Shown here: piece by piece, positions 1 to 8,999 of the stretch
How the letters are laid out: every line of letters starts with the position of its first letter
Position numbering within the stretch: the first letter of the stretch is position 1
Origin: Aquarana catesbeiana
Lineage: Eukaryota > Chordata > Amphibia > Anura > Ranidae
DNA length: 64,000 bases
Assembly: GCF_042186555.1 (NCBI RefSeq)
Contig: NC_133327.1
Coordinates: 106,605,167-106,669,166 of the forward strand
Reading direction: 5' to 3'
Notes under the pieces: generated by a model
What the model was told of the DNA's origin: nothing
What the model saw: only the letters and a program-made list of their open reading frames with translations
The model's database searches: none
Position numbers and translations under genes: made by a program

Positions 1-249
1 CCTGTCACTATACCTTTTACATGAGAGATTTTCTACCTTTTAATAGCAAATGCAACGTAATGGGCATTCTTCCTGGCATGGCACGGCGTGTCCCGGAGCT
101 CTGTGCACAGGCGCAGCCCGGAACACAGAGCGTCTCATAAGTTTCAATGGAACCTTCTGCTTCCTCTAGCACGCAGGCGCAGAGGGCAGGGAAGCCTTGG
201 CCACCATATTTCTTGTGGGTAAAAACACTCCACTTTCGTTCCTGTTGCC
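1..249. other. Unclassified flank left of the LTR element
   Basis: No gene or recognisable repeat terminus is seen here. The last five bases (245-249, ttgcc) are the left target-site duplication of the LTR element. This stretch was therefore continuous with the DNA at 11466 before that insertion, and may be the 5' part of the DIRS element that resumes there. I could not find a DIRS terminal repeat in it. Confidence 0.5.
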
Positions 250-570
250 TGTTGTAATATGTTGGCCAATTTATGTATAATATTGTATTGGAGTGCCATG
301 CTGACCAGAAATTCAGTTGCATTGTCCAACTGAATTTTAACATAGCAAGGGGACAGCTGAAAACCCTTTGATGTGTTAGTCTCATGCAAGTCTACCTAGG
401 GGTGTGAGGTATGGGCTGTTAACCTAATTGAACATTTCAAAGGGTACATTGTTTAAAGGACCATAGAAGAAATATTTATTGATGGTAATTAGACTTGAGG
501 GGGTAACAATGGGATCAAGGAGTGTTTTGGGTTGGCCTAGCGGAGGCTCCCTCCTGTGGGGCTAATTTAT

Positions 571-584
571 CAGGGGGGCTTGTT
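571..584. repeat. L1 target-site duplication, left copy
   Basis: The sequence caggggggcttgtt is repeated exactly at 6639-6652. The uninterrupted 3' LTR has a single copy at about 10931-10944. The last two T bases merge into the L1 poly(A) tail, read here as poly(T), so the edge is uncertain by about two bases. Confidence 0.9.
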
Positions 585-1105
585 TTTTTTTTTTAAATCA
601 GATTCTTTTTATTGATTTTTAAAACATAAGAAGAGAAAAAACTCTTCCTTAAAACAAAAACATACATCAAATTACGTTGCCAAGGACATATTATTATCCA
701 AATATACAGTCAATCAGCTTATGTTTCCTGCAATTTTATGGTATATATAGACTTACAATCAATCTATGAAAACAAATCTTTACATATCTATACCAATTTC
801 AGCTTTACCTCGTATTTTCTATAATTAGTAAGTGTGTCCTTTTAGTACTTTGTACCCCTACTCCGCTCCCAGTCCTTCAACGGACAATCGGTCGGTGTAG
901 AGGTACCTCTCCCCCCTAAACAATGGGGGGGGGGGGGGGATAGTGTCTGCTTTCTTCTTTTAACTAATATATAATTAAAACCTTATAACTCGTCACCGCA
1001 GTGTAAGACAACTTCTCATCAAAATTATTGACAGTTTGATCTATATTCTGAGTCCCTATGACATCATAGCATCCTGTATCCATTCAATGTAGACAGCCTC
1101 CCTCC

Positions 1106-4100
1106 TCAAACAAGGGGGGTAGGCGTCTGCGTTCTGCCACCTAGTATTTTATTTTGGACCAATTGGAAGGGGGCTAAACCAGGTACCTCCAACCAAGGAT
1201 CCCATATACGTTCAAATTTTGCTGGGCTACCCCTGTGTTGGTATGTCAGCTTTTCCCTCAATAGAGTTTCATTTATGGTATTCACCCATTCTGCATGTGT
1301 CGGTGGTGTCACCGAAAGCCATTTCTTAGCTATAAGTTTTCTAGCAATAAACAACATTCTGGTGATTGCTATATACGTATGTGGTGTATATAGTTCTTCG
1401 TCCAACCATCCCAACAGACACAGCTTGGGGTCAACCACAAATGTAAGATTCCATATTTTATTTATAGAGCTGATTATTTCAGACCAGTATCTTTGTAATT
1501 TTGGGCACTTCCAGAGCATGTGTATAAGGGTGCCATTATCTATCTTACAACGGGGGCAAAATGGTTCATCTCTTCTGTTCCATTTATATAATTTATAGGG
1601 GGTACGGTAGGTTCGGTGTATAATGAATAGTTGCGTGAGTTTTTGGGAAGAGGAAAGAGACACTTTAGGCACAGTCTCCATTATAGCAGACCATTCCTCA
1701 TCTGTAATGTGACCTATATCCTCCCCCCAACTTGTCCTGCATTTTAGTGACACAGTCTTGGATATCTGCATTATTAGTGATTCATATATAGATGATATCT
1801 GCCCTTTCCTAGACATTGAGTTTACCAGCTGTGTAAGCACCGTTGGTCTAGTTAATTCCCACTTAGAAAGTGTAGTTTGTGCTGAGATGGCGTGCCTAAG
1901 TTGTAAATATTGAAAGAACACAACATTTGGTATGCCATATTCTTCTCTTAGGGATTGAAAGTCCCGTAAAAGTCCTCCTTGATATAACTGCTTAATATAC
2001 ACCACCCCACTCCTAGACCATACAGAGAAGCCCTTTAATTTACACAGTTCGGGAAAATTGCTATTGTTCCATATACGAGACCATTCAGAGTACCCTTCAT
2101 AATGAAAATGTTGCTTGGCCTTGTTCCATATCTTATCTATAAGCACCAAAGTTTTGTATTCAGGTACCCTACGGAACTCTCCTGCTTCCAAGCACTCCAC
2201 AAGGCCCCCATTCGAGAGTAATGTACATATAATATTGCTCGCAGGGTCAGATAACTCAGAGTCCTGCCAACCCGTCAGGTGTTGCAATTGGGCCGCTATA
2301 AAATAATAATATGGGTTTGGGACTGCCAGCCCGCCCGAGTCCTTTGCCTCCTGTAGTGTTTCCAATTTAATACGCGGCACCTGTTTCCTCCAGATCAAAG
2401 AGTGAAATATGGTGTTACATTTTTTGAAAATGTGTATAGGGATCCATATAGGGGCGTTGTGGAGCGCATACAAAAGTTGTGGACCCCAGACCATTTTTAT
2501 CAGGTTACATCGGCCAACTACCGAAAGGGGCAGTTTTATCCAACTGGCTGTTTTTTCCTGGAATTTTTTAATCAAGGGATTTATATTAAGTTTAACATAT
2601 AGTTCTAAATTGGGGTGGATGACTATGCCTAAGTATCGGAAAGTATCTACTACCTTTATCTGGTCTGCTGCTGAGGGAAGTGGCGACACAAGGGGGTCCA
2701 ATGGTAACAATGTGGATTTGTCCCAGTTTATCTTGAACCCTGAATAGGATCCAAATTTACTAATTAACTCCATGAGACTTGTTAAGGAGGCAGACGTGTC
2801 GCCCAAAAAGATGAGCGCATCGTCAGCATACAAGGCTATTTTATCTTCCAAATTTCCCCTTTTAAAACCGCATATAGTCAGGTTCTCTCTGATAGCAGCA
2901 GCCAGAGGCTCTATGGCCAAAGCAAAGAGCAATGGGGATAATGGGCAGCCTTGTCTTGTTCCCCTGTGCAAATCAAAGAAGGAGGAGAGTGTGTTGTTAA
3001 TTCTAATACATGCTTTTGGTTTTCTGTATAGTAGTTTGATCCAGGATATGAATGTCTCTCCCAAGTTGAACTTCTCTAGCACCCTCCAAAGATAATTCCA
3101 TTCTACGCTATCGAATGCCTTAGCGGCGTCTAGGGACAGGATAGCTCTTTGACCTGTATTATCTGTTGGGATTTGCATGTTTAAATATAGTCTGCGAAGA
3201 TTGTGTGCTGTGGATCTGTTCGGTATAAATCCCGATTGATCCGGGTGCACTATTTTTGTCACCACCTTAGACAACCGCATAGCGAGGACTTTAGTGAGCA
3301 ATTTCAAATCATTATTCAAAAGTGATATGGGCCTGTAAGACTCAGGTTGGATCGGATCCTTCCCGGGTTTCAACAGGACCACTACCACTGCCTCGTACAT
3401 GGAGTCTGGTAATGAATCATTGGTGTGTGCATCCTTAATTGTGTGTAGCAATTCCGGTAAGAGTATGCCACCAAATTTTTTATACATCTCTACCGGGAGA
3501 CCATCATTCCCCGGGGCCTTAGAATTGGGGAATGTTGCTAATGCAAGTTGCAATTCTTCTAGAGATATAGGTGCATTTAGTAGTTTTTTGTCTTCCCCCT
3601 GTATTGTCGGAAGTGAGATTCCATCTAAAAACTCAGTTAAGTCTTCTTCAGGGTAACTCACCTTCGAGGAATACACATCCTGGAAAAAAGTACAGAATCC
3701 CTTCATAATTGAAGGGGTGTCCATAGCTACTTGTGTTGGTGATACCGCCAAGCGGTGAATAATTGGTGATGGCTGCTGTGATTTGGCTATTACCGCTAAC
3801 ATGTGTCCTGTTTTTTCTCCCTCTTCAAAGTATGTTTGTGCGGTAAAGAAACGTTTGTTTTCTGCTTGTTGGATATGTATGGTGCGATACATTTTTTGTG
3901 CGTCTTTCCATTTTCTTTCACTATCAAGTGTGAGTGTCTGTAGGAATTCCTCCTCAGCTTTGTCTACCGCAATGCTGGCGTCAGCTGCCCATTGTCTGCT
4001 ATTTGTTTTAATTGCGGCTATTTCCTTAATACACATTCCCCTGATAAAAGCCTTCAGAGTGTCCCAAACTATACCTGGTGGGGCAGAATGTTTATTGTCT

Positions 4101-4921
4101 AGTAAGAAGTGTTGAATTTGTATTTGCATTTGTTTAGTATCTCTAAACAGAGGAATCCAAAAAGGATTCATCTTCCAGTGTATTGGTAACTTTACAGTGG
4201 GGAAGCTTAAACTGAGTTGTACCGGGGAATGGTCGGATAGGCCTCTAGCAAGATAAATAACCTCTGGATCATAACAGTGTGTTAATGTATTACCCAAAAC
4301 TAAATCAATGCACGACAAAGTAGAGTGCGTTAGGGAATGACATGAAAATTGTGCCTTAAAAGGAAACTTACACTGCCATAAATCAAAAAGCCCAATCTCC
4401 GTCAAAAATTTTGCAAGAGCTGTATATGTCCTGGGGCCCTGAGGGCAGTACTTCCTGTGCACATCTAAAGACATGTCCAGAGTACTGTTAAAATCTCCCA
4501 TGACATATACCGGTACCCGAGGATATTTTGCCAGAAATCTAGAAAGACATTGCATTATTGTTAAATTAAATGGTGGAGGTATATATACATTTATGATCAC
4601 ACAGGTGTGTGATTCCCAAGTTCCCATAAGAAAAATAAACCTGCCCTCTACATCAATTTGTGCATCAATTTTTGTGAATGAGGTAGTCCTGGAAAACAGT
4701 ATACTCACACCCCTTGAATACCGGGTATGTGTGGAATGGTATTGAGTAGGATATTTCGATAAGTGTAACAGGTTGGTGGTGTCTCTAGTGAGATGCGTCT
4801 CTTGCAGACATATTACAGTGGGGTTCCGATGTGAGATAGAGGTGAAAATGGCAGTTCTCTTTTTAGGGTCATGTAAGCCTCTCACATTCCATGAGAGAAT
4901 TGACTCAGTTTGCTTAGTCAT
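1106..4921 (-). CDS. L1 ORF2 protein: endonuclease and reverse transcriptase
   Basis: The 1271-residue ORF carries the enzyme that nicks target DNA and copies the element's RNA at the nick. The N-terminal APE-type endonuclease shows SWNVRGL at 10-16 (catalytic-type Asn12), QETH at 40-43 (Glu41), GDFN at 142-145 and SDHS at 229-232. The reverse transcriptase shows YRPISLL at 529-535, SLDAAKAFDSVEW at 596-608, TRQGCPLSPLLF at 655-666 and the catalytic YADD at 698-701. Near the C terminus is a CPRC...H...C cysteine/histidine motif typical of L1 ORF2. The frame has no stop or shift and the length matches L1 ORF2. Activity cannot be judged from motifs alone. Confidence 0.96.
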   Translation of the reverse strand: MTKQTESILSWNVRGLHDPKKRTAIFTSISHRNPTVICLQETHLTRDTTNLLHLSKYPTQYHSTHTRYSRGVSILFSRTTSFTKIDAQIDVEGRFIFLMGTWESHTCVIINVYIPPPFNLTIMQCLSRFLAKYPRVPVYVMGDFNSTLDMSLDVHRKYCPQGPRTYTALAKFLTEIGLFDLWQCKFPFKAQFSCHSLTHSTLSCIDLVLGNTLTHCYDPEVIYLARGLSDHSPVQLSLSFPTVKLPIHWKMNPFWIPLFRDTKQMQIQIQHFLLDNKHSAPPGIVWDTLKAFIRGMCIKEIAAIKTNSRQWAADASIAVDKAEEEFLQTLTLDSERKWKDAQKMYRTIHIQQAENKRFFTAQTYFEEGEKTGHMLAVIAKSQQPSPIIHRLAVSPTQVAMDTPSIMKGFCTFFQDVYSSKVSYPEEDLTEFLDGISLPTIQGEDKKLLNAPISLEELQLALATFPNSKAPGNDGLPVEMYKKFGGILLPELLHTIKDAHTNDSLPDSMYEAVVVVLLKPGKDPIQPESYRPISLLNNDLKLLTKVLAMRLSKVVTKIVHPDQSGFIPNRSTAHNLRRLYLNMQIPTDNTGQRAILSLDAAKAFDSVEWNYLWRVLEKFNLGETFISWIKLLYRKPKACIRINNTLSSFFDLHRGTRQGCPLSPLLFALAIEPLAAAIRENLTICGFKRGNLEDKIALYADDALIFLGDTSASLTSLMELISKFGSYSGFKINWDKSTLLPLDPLVSPLPSAADQIKVVDTFRYLGIVIHPNLELYVKLNINPLIKKFQEKTASWIKLPLSVVGRCNLIKMVWGPQLLYALHNAPIWIPIHIFKKCNTIFHSLIWRKQVPRIKLETLQEAKDSGGLAVPNPYYYFIAAQLQHLTGWQDSELSDPASNIICTLLSNGGLVECLEAGEFRRVPEYKTLVLIDKIWNKAKQHFHYEGYSEWSRIWNNSNFPELCKLKGFSVWSRSGVVYIKQLYQGGLLRDFQSLREEYGIPNVVFFQYLQLRHAISAQTTLSKWELTRPTVLTQLVNSMSRKGQISSIYESLIMQISKTVSLKCRTSWGEDIGHITDEEWSAIMETVPKVSLSSSQKLTQLFIIHRTYRTPYKLYKWNRRDEPFCPRCKIDNGTLIHMLWKCPKLQRYWSEIISSINKIWNLTFVVDPKLCLLGWLDEELYTPHTYIAITRMLFIARKLIAKKWLSVTPPTHAEWVNTINETLLREKLTYQHRGSPAKFERIWDPWLEVPGLAPFQLVQNKILGGRTQTPTPLV

Positions 4922-5426
4922 TTGGTGCAGTTGCTAGTTGTGATCCAACCCCCGATATTGGAGGTCTGTGGCATATGAACTCAGATGATGCAGTATAAGT
5001 TCTGAAGTGTAGAAAATGTATTGCGTGACTTGTACCATGTGTCTCACTCTGCAGATTTGCAACCATCGACAAAGCAAACTTGCTTTGCGACCAAAATATA
5101 TAGCGCCCATTCAACCAGGGCTTAAAAATGGATAAAAGAAAAACAAACTGAAATAAAGTAACTTCCATTGGAAAGCCTTCCATTGGTGCCCCGCAGGGCG
5201 TTTGGTGGGGTAATAAAGAGGGCTGGGACCTTGTGCCCATAAAGTCCTAAACGATAGGGGTCACTGGTAAAATAAACCAAAAAAAAAAAAAGTCAGTTGT
5301 GACTCTCTGCGGGCTCCATTTTATCTAAGGTGAGCATAAAGAATCAATGTACGGGGTTCATGCGTTGTGTCATCCTGGTTCATTTCCACGCACGGCTGCC
5401 TGCAAATGCCTCTCATGTATGTCCAG

Positions 5427-6464
5427 CTAATTGGTAGCCATCATAGGATTTTCAAAAAAGTGCACCGTGCCCTCAGCAACCACTCTCAACTTGGCAGGGT
5501 ATAGCATAGAATATATCACCGAGAGAGCACGCAGTCTCTTTTTGACCTCAGTATATTTTGCTCTTTGTTTCTGCACAGCCGCTGAGAAATCAGGGTATAT
5601 TGACACTCTGGCACCCTGAATTTCCATATTGGGTTTCTGTCTGGCCAAGCGAAGTATACTATCCCTGTCCTTGTAATGTAGTAATTTCAGCAAAAATGGT
5701 CTGTCGTTGCCCCCTGGTGGCGGTGGACGGAGTGGAACTCTATGGGCTCTTTCAACAGAAAAGAATGGTGTAAGGTTATTTCTCCCAAATGTGTCAGCCA
5801 GCCAGGTTTCAATAAAATCAGTGGGGTTTTTTCCTTCAGCTTTTTCAGGTATACCGACAATGCGAATATTTGACCTTCTCAATCTGTTCTCCATATCCTC
5901 CACTCTATTCACGGTTTCTGTGGCTTTAGCTGAAGTTGTGTGAATCTCCTGAGCAAGAGGGGGTATATCATCCTCTAGTGTGCTCACTCTTCCCTCCAGA
6001 GCAGTGGCTCTCTCTCTTATTTTCTGCATATCTTGCCTTATGTGTAATATGCCTTCTTTCATGCTTTTGACTTCAATAGAGAGTTCAGTTAGTGAGGAGC
6101 CATAAGTGTGAACTGCAGTCAGTATATCATGCAGGGAAGGCTCAGAGTGCTCAGTGTCTGGAGCTTTGGCTGCTTCAGAGGAAGGAGGGGGGGATGGGGG
6201 ATTCCTCACTGTGTGTTCTGCTGCTCCAGGGGCCATCTTCTCTATGCCATGCTGTGCTGTTTGCTGTGGGACACTCTTGGCTGCTGCCTTTGCATGTGAG
6301 GTATGTGGCTGTGTTGTTTTGTGAGTGCCAGTGTCGTGAGCATACCTCTCCAGGCGTGCAGCTGCTGATAGCTGTGATTCCTTCCCTGCACGCTGTGGGA
6401 GTGGGGATCCCCCATCTTGGCCATGCCGGCCGGCCGAACGGCTCTCCTCCATCCTCCCAGACAC
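5427..6464 (-). CDS. L1 ORF1 protein: RNA-binding chaperone
   Basis: The 345-residue ORF is the L1 ORF1p type, which coats element RNA and is needed for L1 retrotransposition. The N-terminal third is low-complexity and rich in Ser, Pro, Gly and Ala. A heptad-rich coiled coil follows from roughly residue 105 to 190. It leads into the family signature ENRLRRSNIRIVGIPE and an RRM-like plus C-terminal domain containing VERAHR and ARQK motifs. It is uninterrupted and lies about 505 bp upstream of ORF2 on the same strand. An overlapping ORF at 4914-5240 fills part of the spacer, but I see no conserved motif in it. Confidence 0.93.
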   Translation of the reverse strand: MSGRMEESRSAGRHGQDGGSPLPQRAGKESQLSAAARLERYAHDTGTHKTTQPHTSHAKAAAKSVPQQTAQHGIEKMAPGAAEHTVRNPPSPPPSSEAAKAPDTEHSEPSLHDILTAVHTYGSSLTELSIEVKSMKEGILHIRQDMQKIRERATALEGRVSTLEDDIPPLAQEIHTTSAKATETVNRVEDMENRLRRSNIRIVGIPEKAEGKNPTDFIETWLADTFGRNNLTPFFSVERAHRVPLRPPPPGGNDRPFLLKLLHYKDRDSILRLARQKPNMEIQGARVSIYPDFSAAVQKQRAKYTEVKKRLRALSVIYSMLYPAKLRVVAEGTVHFFENPMMATN

Positions 6465-6652
6465 CCCCGTTTTGGATGTAAAGCGACCGGGTGTCGCTGT
6501 AGGTGTTGCCCCACACCGGGAGCGAAGTGTCCGGTCTATGGTAGTGGTGGATCGGGCTCACTTCAGGATGTTTTCTGTTCAGGATGCTGGAGCCTCTGTG
6601 AGACACGTCCTCTCACATGGAAGTCCAAGCCACGCCCCCAGGGGGGCTTGTT

Positions 6653-7182
6653 GATATGCAGGAATGTAGGTATTCCAAGGGCTCAAAAGGGTGTTCAGGT
6701 GGTATCTGTTAATATAATTACACATATCTAAAGGGGACTTGTTGATGTTGATATGCGGGAGTGCAAATTGGGGTGGTTCACGGCTGTTCACGGCTGGGGG
6801 TTGTTGTCTGTTTGAAAGACTAAAGCTAATCAAAGTCCTAAATTGAAACGGCCAATCAAATTGCTCAGCCATTCAATATTTAGTGAATATAACACGGCAT
6901 TCAGTCTATAGTTTAAGTGAGGCTTGTCTGTGTATGGCTGGGAACACACAGGCCTAGGAATATGGGTCTCTGAATTATATTTCCTCTGTCGGATTTTTTT
7001 TTTTTGTCATCTGTGGACTTTGGACTTTGTTCTGTGTTGGAAGTCAATAAAGTGCATCTCTCTGGAAGAATTGGGTTGCTGCGGAAGAGTACTTACATCA
7101 TTATAATAATGCCTAAATATTAATTATCATACCCACTCTACATCATATCACTCAGTATATATTAATATACCCGATCACTACA
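6653..7182 (+). repeat. 3' part of the split 5' LTR
   Basis: This segment continues the LTR from the L1 junction and matches 10945-11460 of the 3' LTR. It ends in gatcactaca, immediately followed by the primer-binding-site-like sequence. Confidence 0.92.
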
Positions 7183-7183
7183 T

Positions 7184-7201
7184 TGGTGCCGTTCAAGCGA
7201 C
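7184..7201 (+). promoter_or_regulatory. Putative primer-binding site
   Basis: The sequence tggtgccgttcaagcgac begins two bases after the 5' LTR end. A TGG start is what a tRNA 3' CCA end would pair with. I do not assign the tRNA species. Confidence 0.6.
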
Positions 7202-7499
7202 CAGAAGAGCATTTTCGGACTTAGTAACAGAAGTCGGTGGTGACAACAATCCTGTGAGGTGGACAGAAGTCTGATGAAGAACCAAGAGCTGTGCTGTGAC
7301 TCTAATGTGTGGTTGTGACATAAGAGAGTCTGATCTACAAAATTTAACAAGTTGGGAACCCCATGATTATTCTCTGGAGACTGGAAACAACAAAAAAGGA
7401 CTGTGTCGTGTACCAGAAGACCTGAAGTGGAAGCTGAAGGAGTAACTAATGCGGTGAGTAAAATATTTCCTTTTTTTAATTATTAGTAATATAGTCAAA

Positions 7500-8713
7500 A
7501 TGCTTACTCAGTGTGAAGCCAGTGTCAGTTCTGATAAAGTTAACAGATGGGTATTAAAATGTATTAAGCGCCATGGCGGTCCTTATGAAATTCCAGAAAA
7601 TTGTAAGCAGACGTGGACGATGATGAAGGAATTTTTAGAGAAAAATGTTTTTGATAGCAAAATTTCAGAAAGTAAAAGAAAAGGTTGTATTATACAGGGC
7701 TTGTTATCTTGCTGTTTAACCATGGAAAGTTCTTTGAATAAAAAGGTTGAGGAAATTACCCAGTTACAGAAGGCAGTTGATAATAGCAACAATGTTTGTG
7801 AGAGGTTACAAAACCAATCAGACACTGAGACAGTAAATTTAAAATTGCATGCGGTTACGATTGGAGAAGCTTTACTTGAGAAATCTAAACGTTGTGTCTG
7901 AATTATTAGAGGAAAATGAGAGATTAAAATTAAGAATTATGGAATTAGAGAAGAGATCTCAGGAATGCAGATATGCATCAAATCTTGGATTCAGCAATCT
8001 GCAGCAAACAGAACCTCATATTAAATCTGATAATTCATTACCAGTTGCCCCCACTGTGACTACCACAGTTTATAACAATAATAATAATACAGGTGAAGTT
8101 CAGCTTGTAATGAAGCCTTTGAAACCAAAATTATTAGACGCAAGAAATAGGAATGGTTCCATACCATGATTTAAACAGATTTTTAAAATGGTTTTGTGAC
8201 GTGCAGCAGGTCAGAGATATGTACAATCTCAACCAATCTGACTTAGAAAGAGTTTTGCAACATTCTGTAGGAAGTGGTCTTTGGATGAGAATTAAACAAA
8301 TCTGTATTCAGCCTCTGAGGACAAGGGACATATTACTGGAATTATTATGTGTTTTGTATGGTGTACGTTCTGATGTTACTATTCATGGGAAGATCCAGCA
8401 AATGCAAAATGAATCTCCCTATGAATTGTCACACAGGATAGCAATTATTATGGAATTATTGGTCGGTAATAATCTTGCATTTGAGCGTGGGGGCTTGATA
8501 CATATGAGTATGTTTCTAGATGCGTTGCATGAAGATATCAAACAAAATATTTTATTAGTTACCCCAAATCCTCATGATTTAAAAGACATATTGTTGAGAG
8601 CAGACCATTTATGGAGAAAGTCAAATGAGCAGGCTGTCAAAATTGATTTAGCCACATTGTTTAGGACAAATACTGAACATAAAGATCAGAAGACAGAAGA
8701 TAATATCCTATGA
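7500..8713 (+). pseudogene. gag-like region of the LTR element, in three successive frames
   Basis: Three overlapping ORFs lie in line at 7500-7901, 7849-8169 and 8153-8713, each one frame after the previous. The first two are rich in charged residues with coiled-coil-like Leu/Glu/Lys spacing, followed by a low-complexity Asn run. The third (186 residues) is helical. It contains an arrangement like the capsid major homology region (Gln, then Glu, then Arg around QMQNESPYELSHRI) and ends with charged residues. By position after the LTR and primer site, a Gag role is inferred; I could not match it to a named family. The breaks look like single-base changes, although frameshifting cannot be excluded. 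No zinc knuckle was seen. Confidence 0.6.
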
Positions 8714-8759
8714 TAATAGCCAGAGACGAGACATCGGGTCAAACATAGGTGATATTAAT

Positions 8760-8999
8760 ATGAAAAACAGAGCTGACCAAAATAATAATAAGAAAAGGTC
8801 CAAAACCTGGATACCGTTTTCTCAGTTGAAACAGAAATATGACCACCTGAAAATTGAGTATGACAAGATGAGAGGGGAACGTGATAAATTATTAGAGCGG
8901 TTGAAGGGGGTACAGGGTGTCATAAATGCAGAAGATGTACATTCTCCAGATCTGTTTTTGAATGCAGATGACATTTCTCTAGCAGTGGGGGTGAATTAG
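8760..8999 (+). CDS. Small coiled-coil ORF downstream of gag
   Basis: This 79-residue ORF is Lys/Glu/Arg-rich with leucines spaced as in a coiled coil around residues 20-55 (sequence near LKQKYDHLKIEYDKMRGERD). It may be the C-terminal continuation of the gag-like region, since it lies 46 bp downstream. No enzymatic motif is present, and I do not recognise the family. Confidence 0.35.
   Translation: MKNRADQNNNKKRSKTWIPFSQLKQKYDHLKIEYDKMRGERDKLLERLKGVQGVINAEDVHSPDLFLNADDISLAVGVN

Larger units (their letters stand above)
585..6638 (-). mobile_element. Full-length L1-type LINE with both ORFs open
   Basis: This non-LTR retrotransposon of about 6.05 kb reads on the minus strand. In its own direction it has a short 5' UTR (6638-6465), ORF1 (6464-5427), an inter-ORF spacer of about 505 bp, ORF2 (4921-1106) and a 3' UTR of about 520 bp ending in a poly(A) tail (poly(T) at 583-594). 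A 14-bp target-site duplication flanks it. The ORF1 RNA-binding protein with a coiled coil, plus an ORF2 with apurinic-type endonuclease and reverse transcriptase, place it in the L1 group. Open frames and a perfect duplication indicate recent insertion. Confidence 0.95.
250..7182 (+). repeat. 5' LTR, split by an L1 insertion
   Basis: The LTR is made of 250-584 and 6653-7182, about 865 bp once the L1 and one duplication copy are removed. It matches the 853-bp 3' LTR almost base for base. Visible differences are a repeated cggctgttca segment near 6780, a longer T run near 6990 and one trinucleotide length change near 7100. A polyadenylation signal AATAAA lies at 7046-7051, where the R region would be expected. 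Confidence 0.92.

Noticed and set aside
2772..3095. Peptide word EADVSPKK also present in the palindromic element ORFs (18211-18429 and 18650-18868)
   Set aside because: The surrounding DNA is unrelated; an eight-residue match in a non-coding frame is best taken as coincidence.
1275..4745. Plus-strand ORFs (for example 1275-1598, 2772-3095, 3783-4115)
   Set aside because: They are antisense readings of the intact L1 ORF2 and show no motif of their own.
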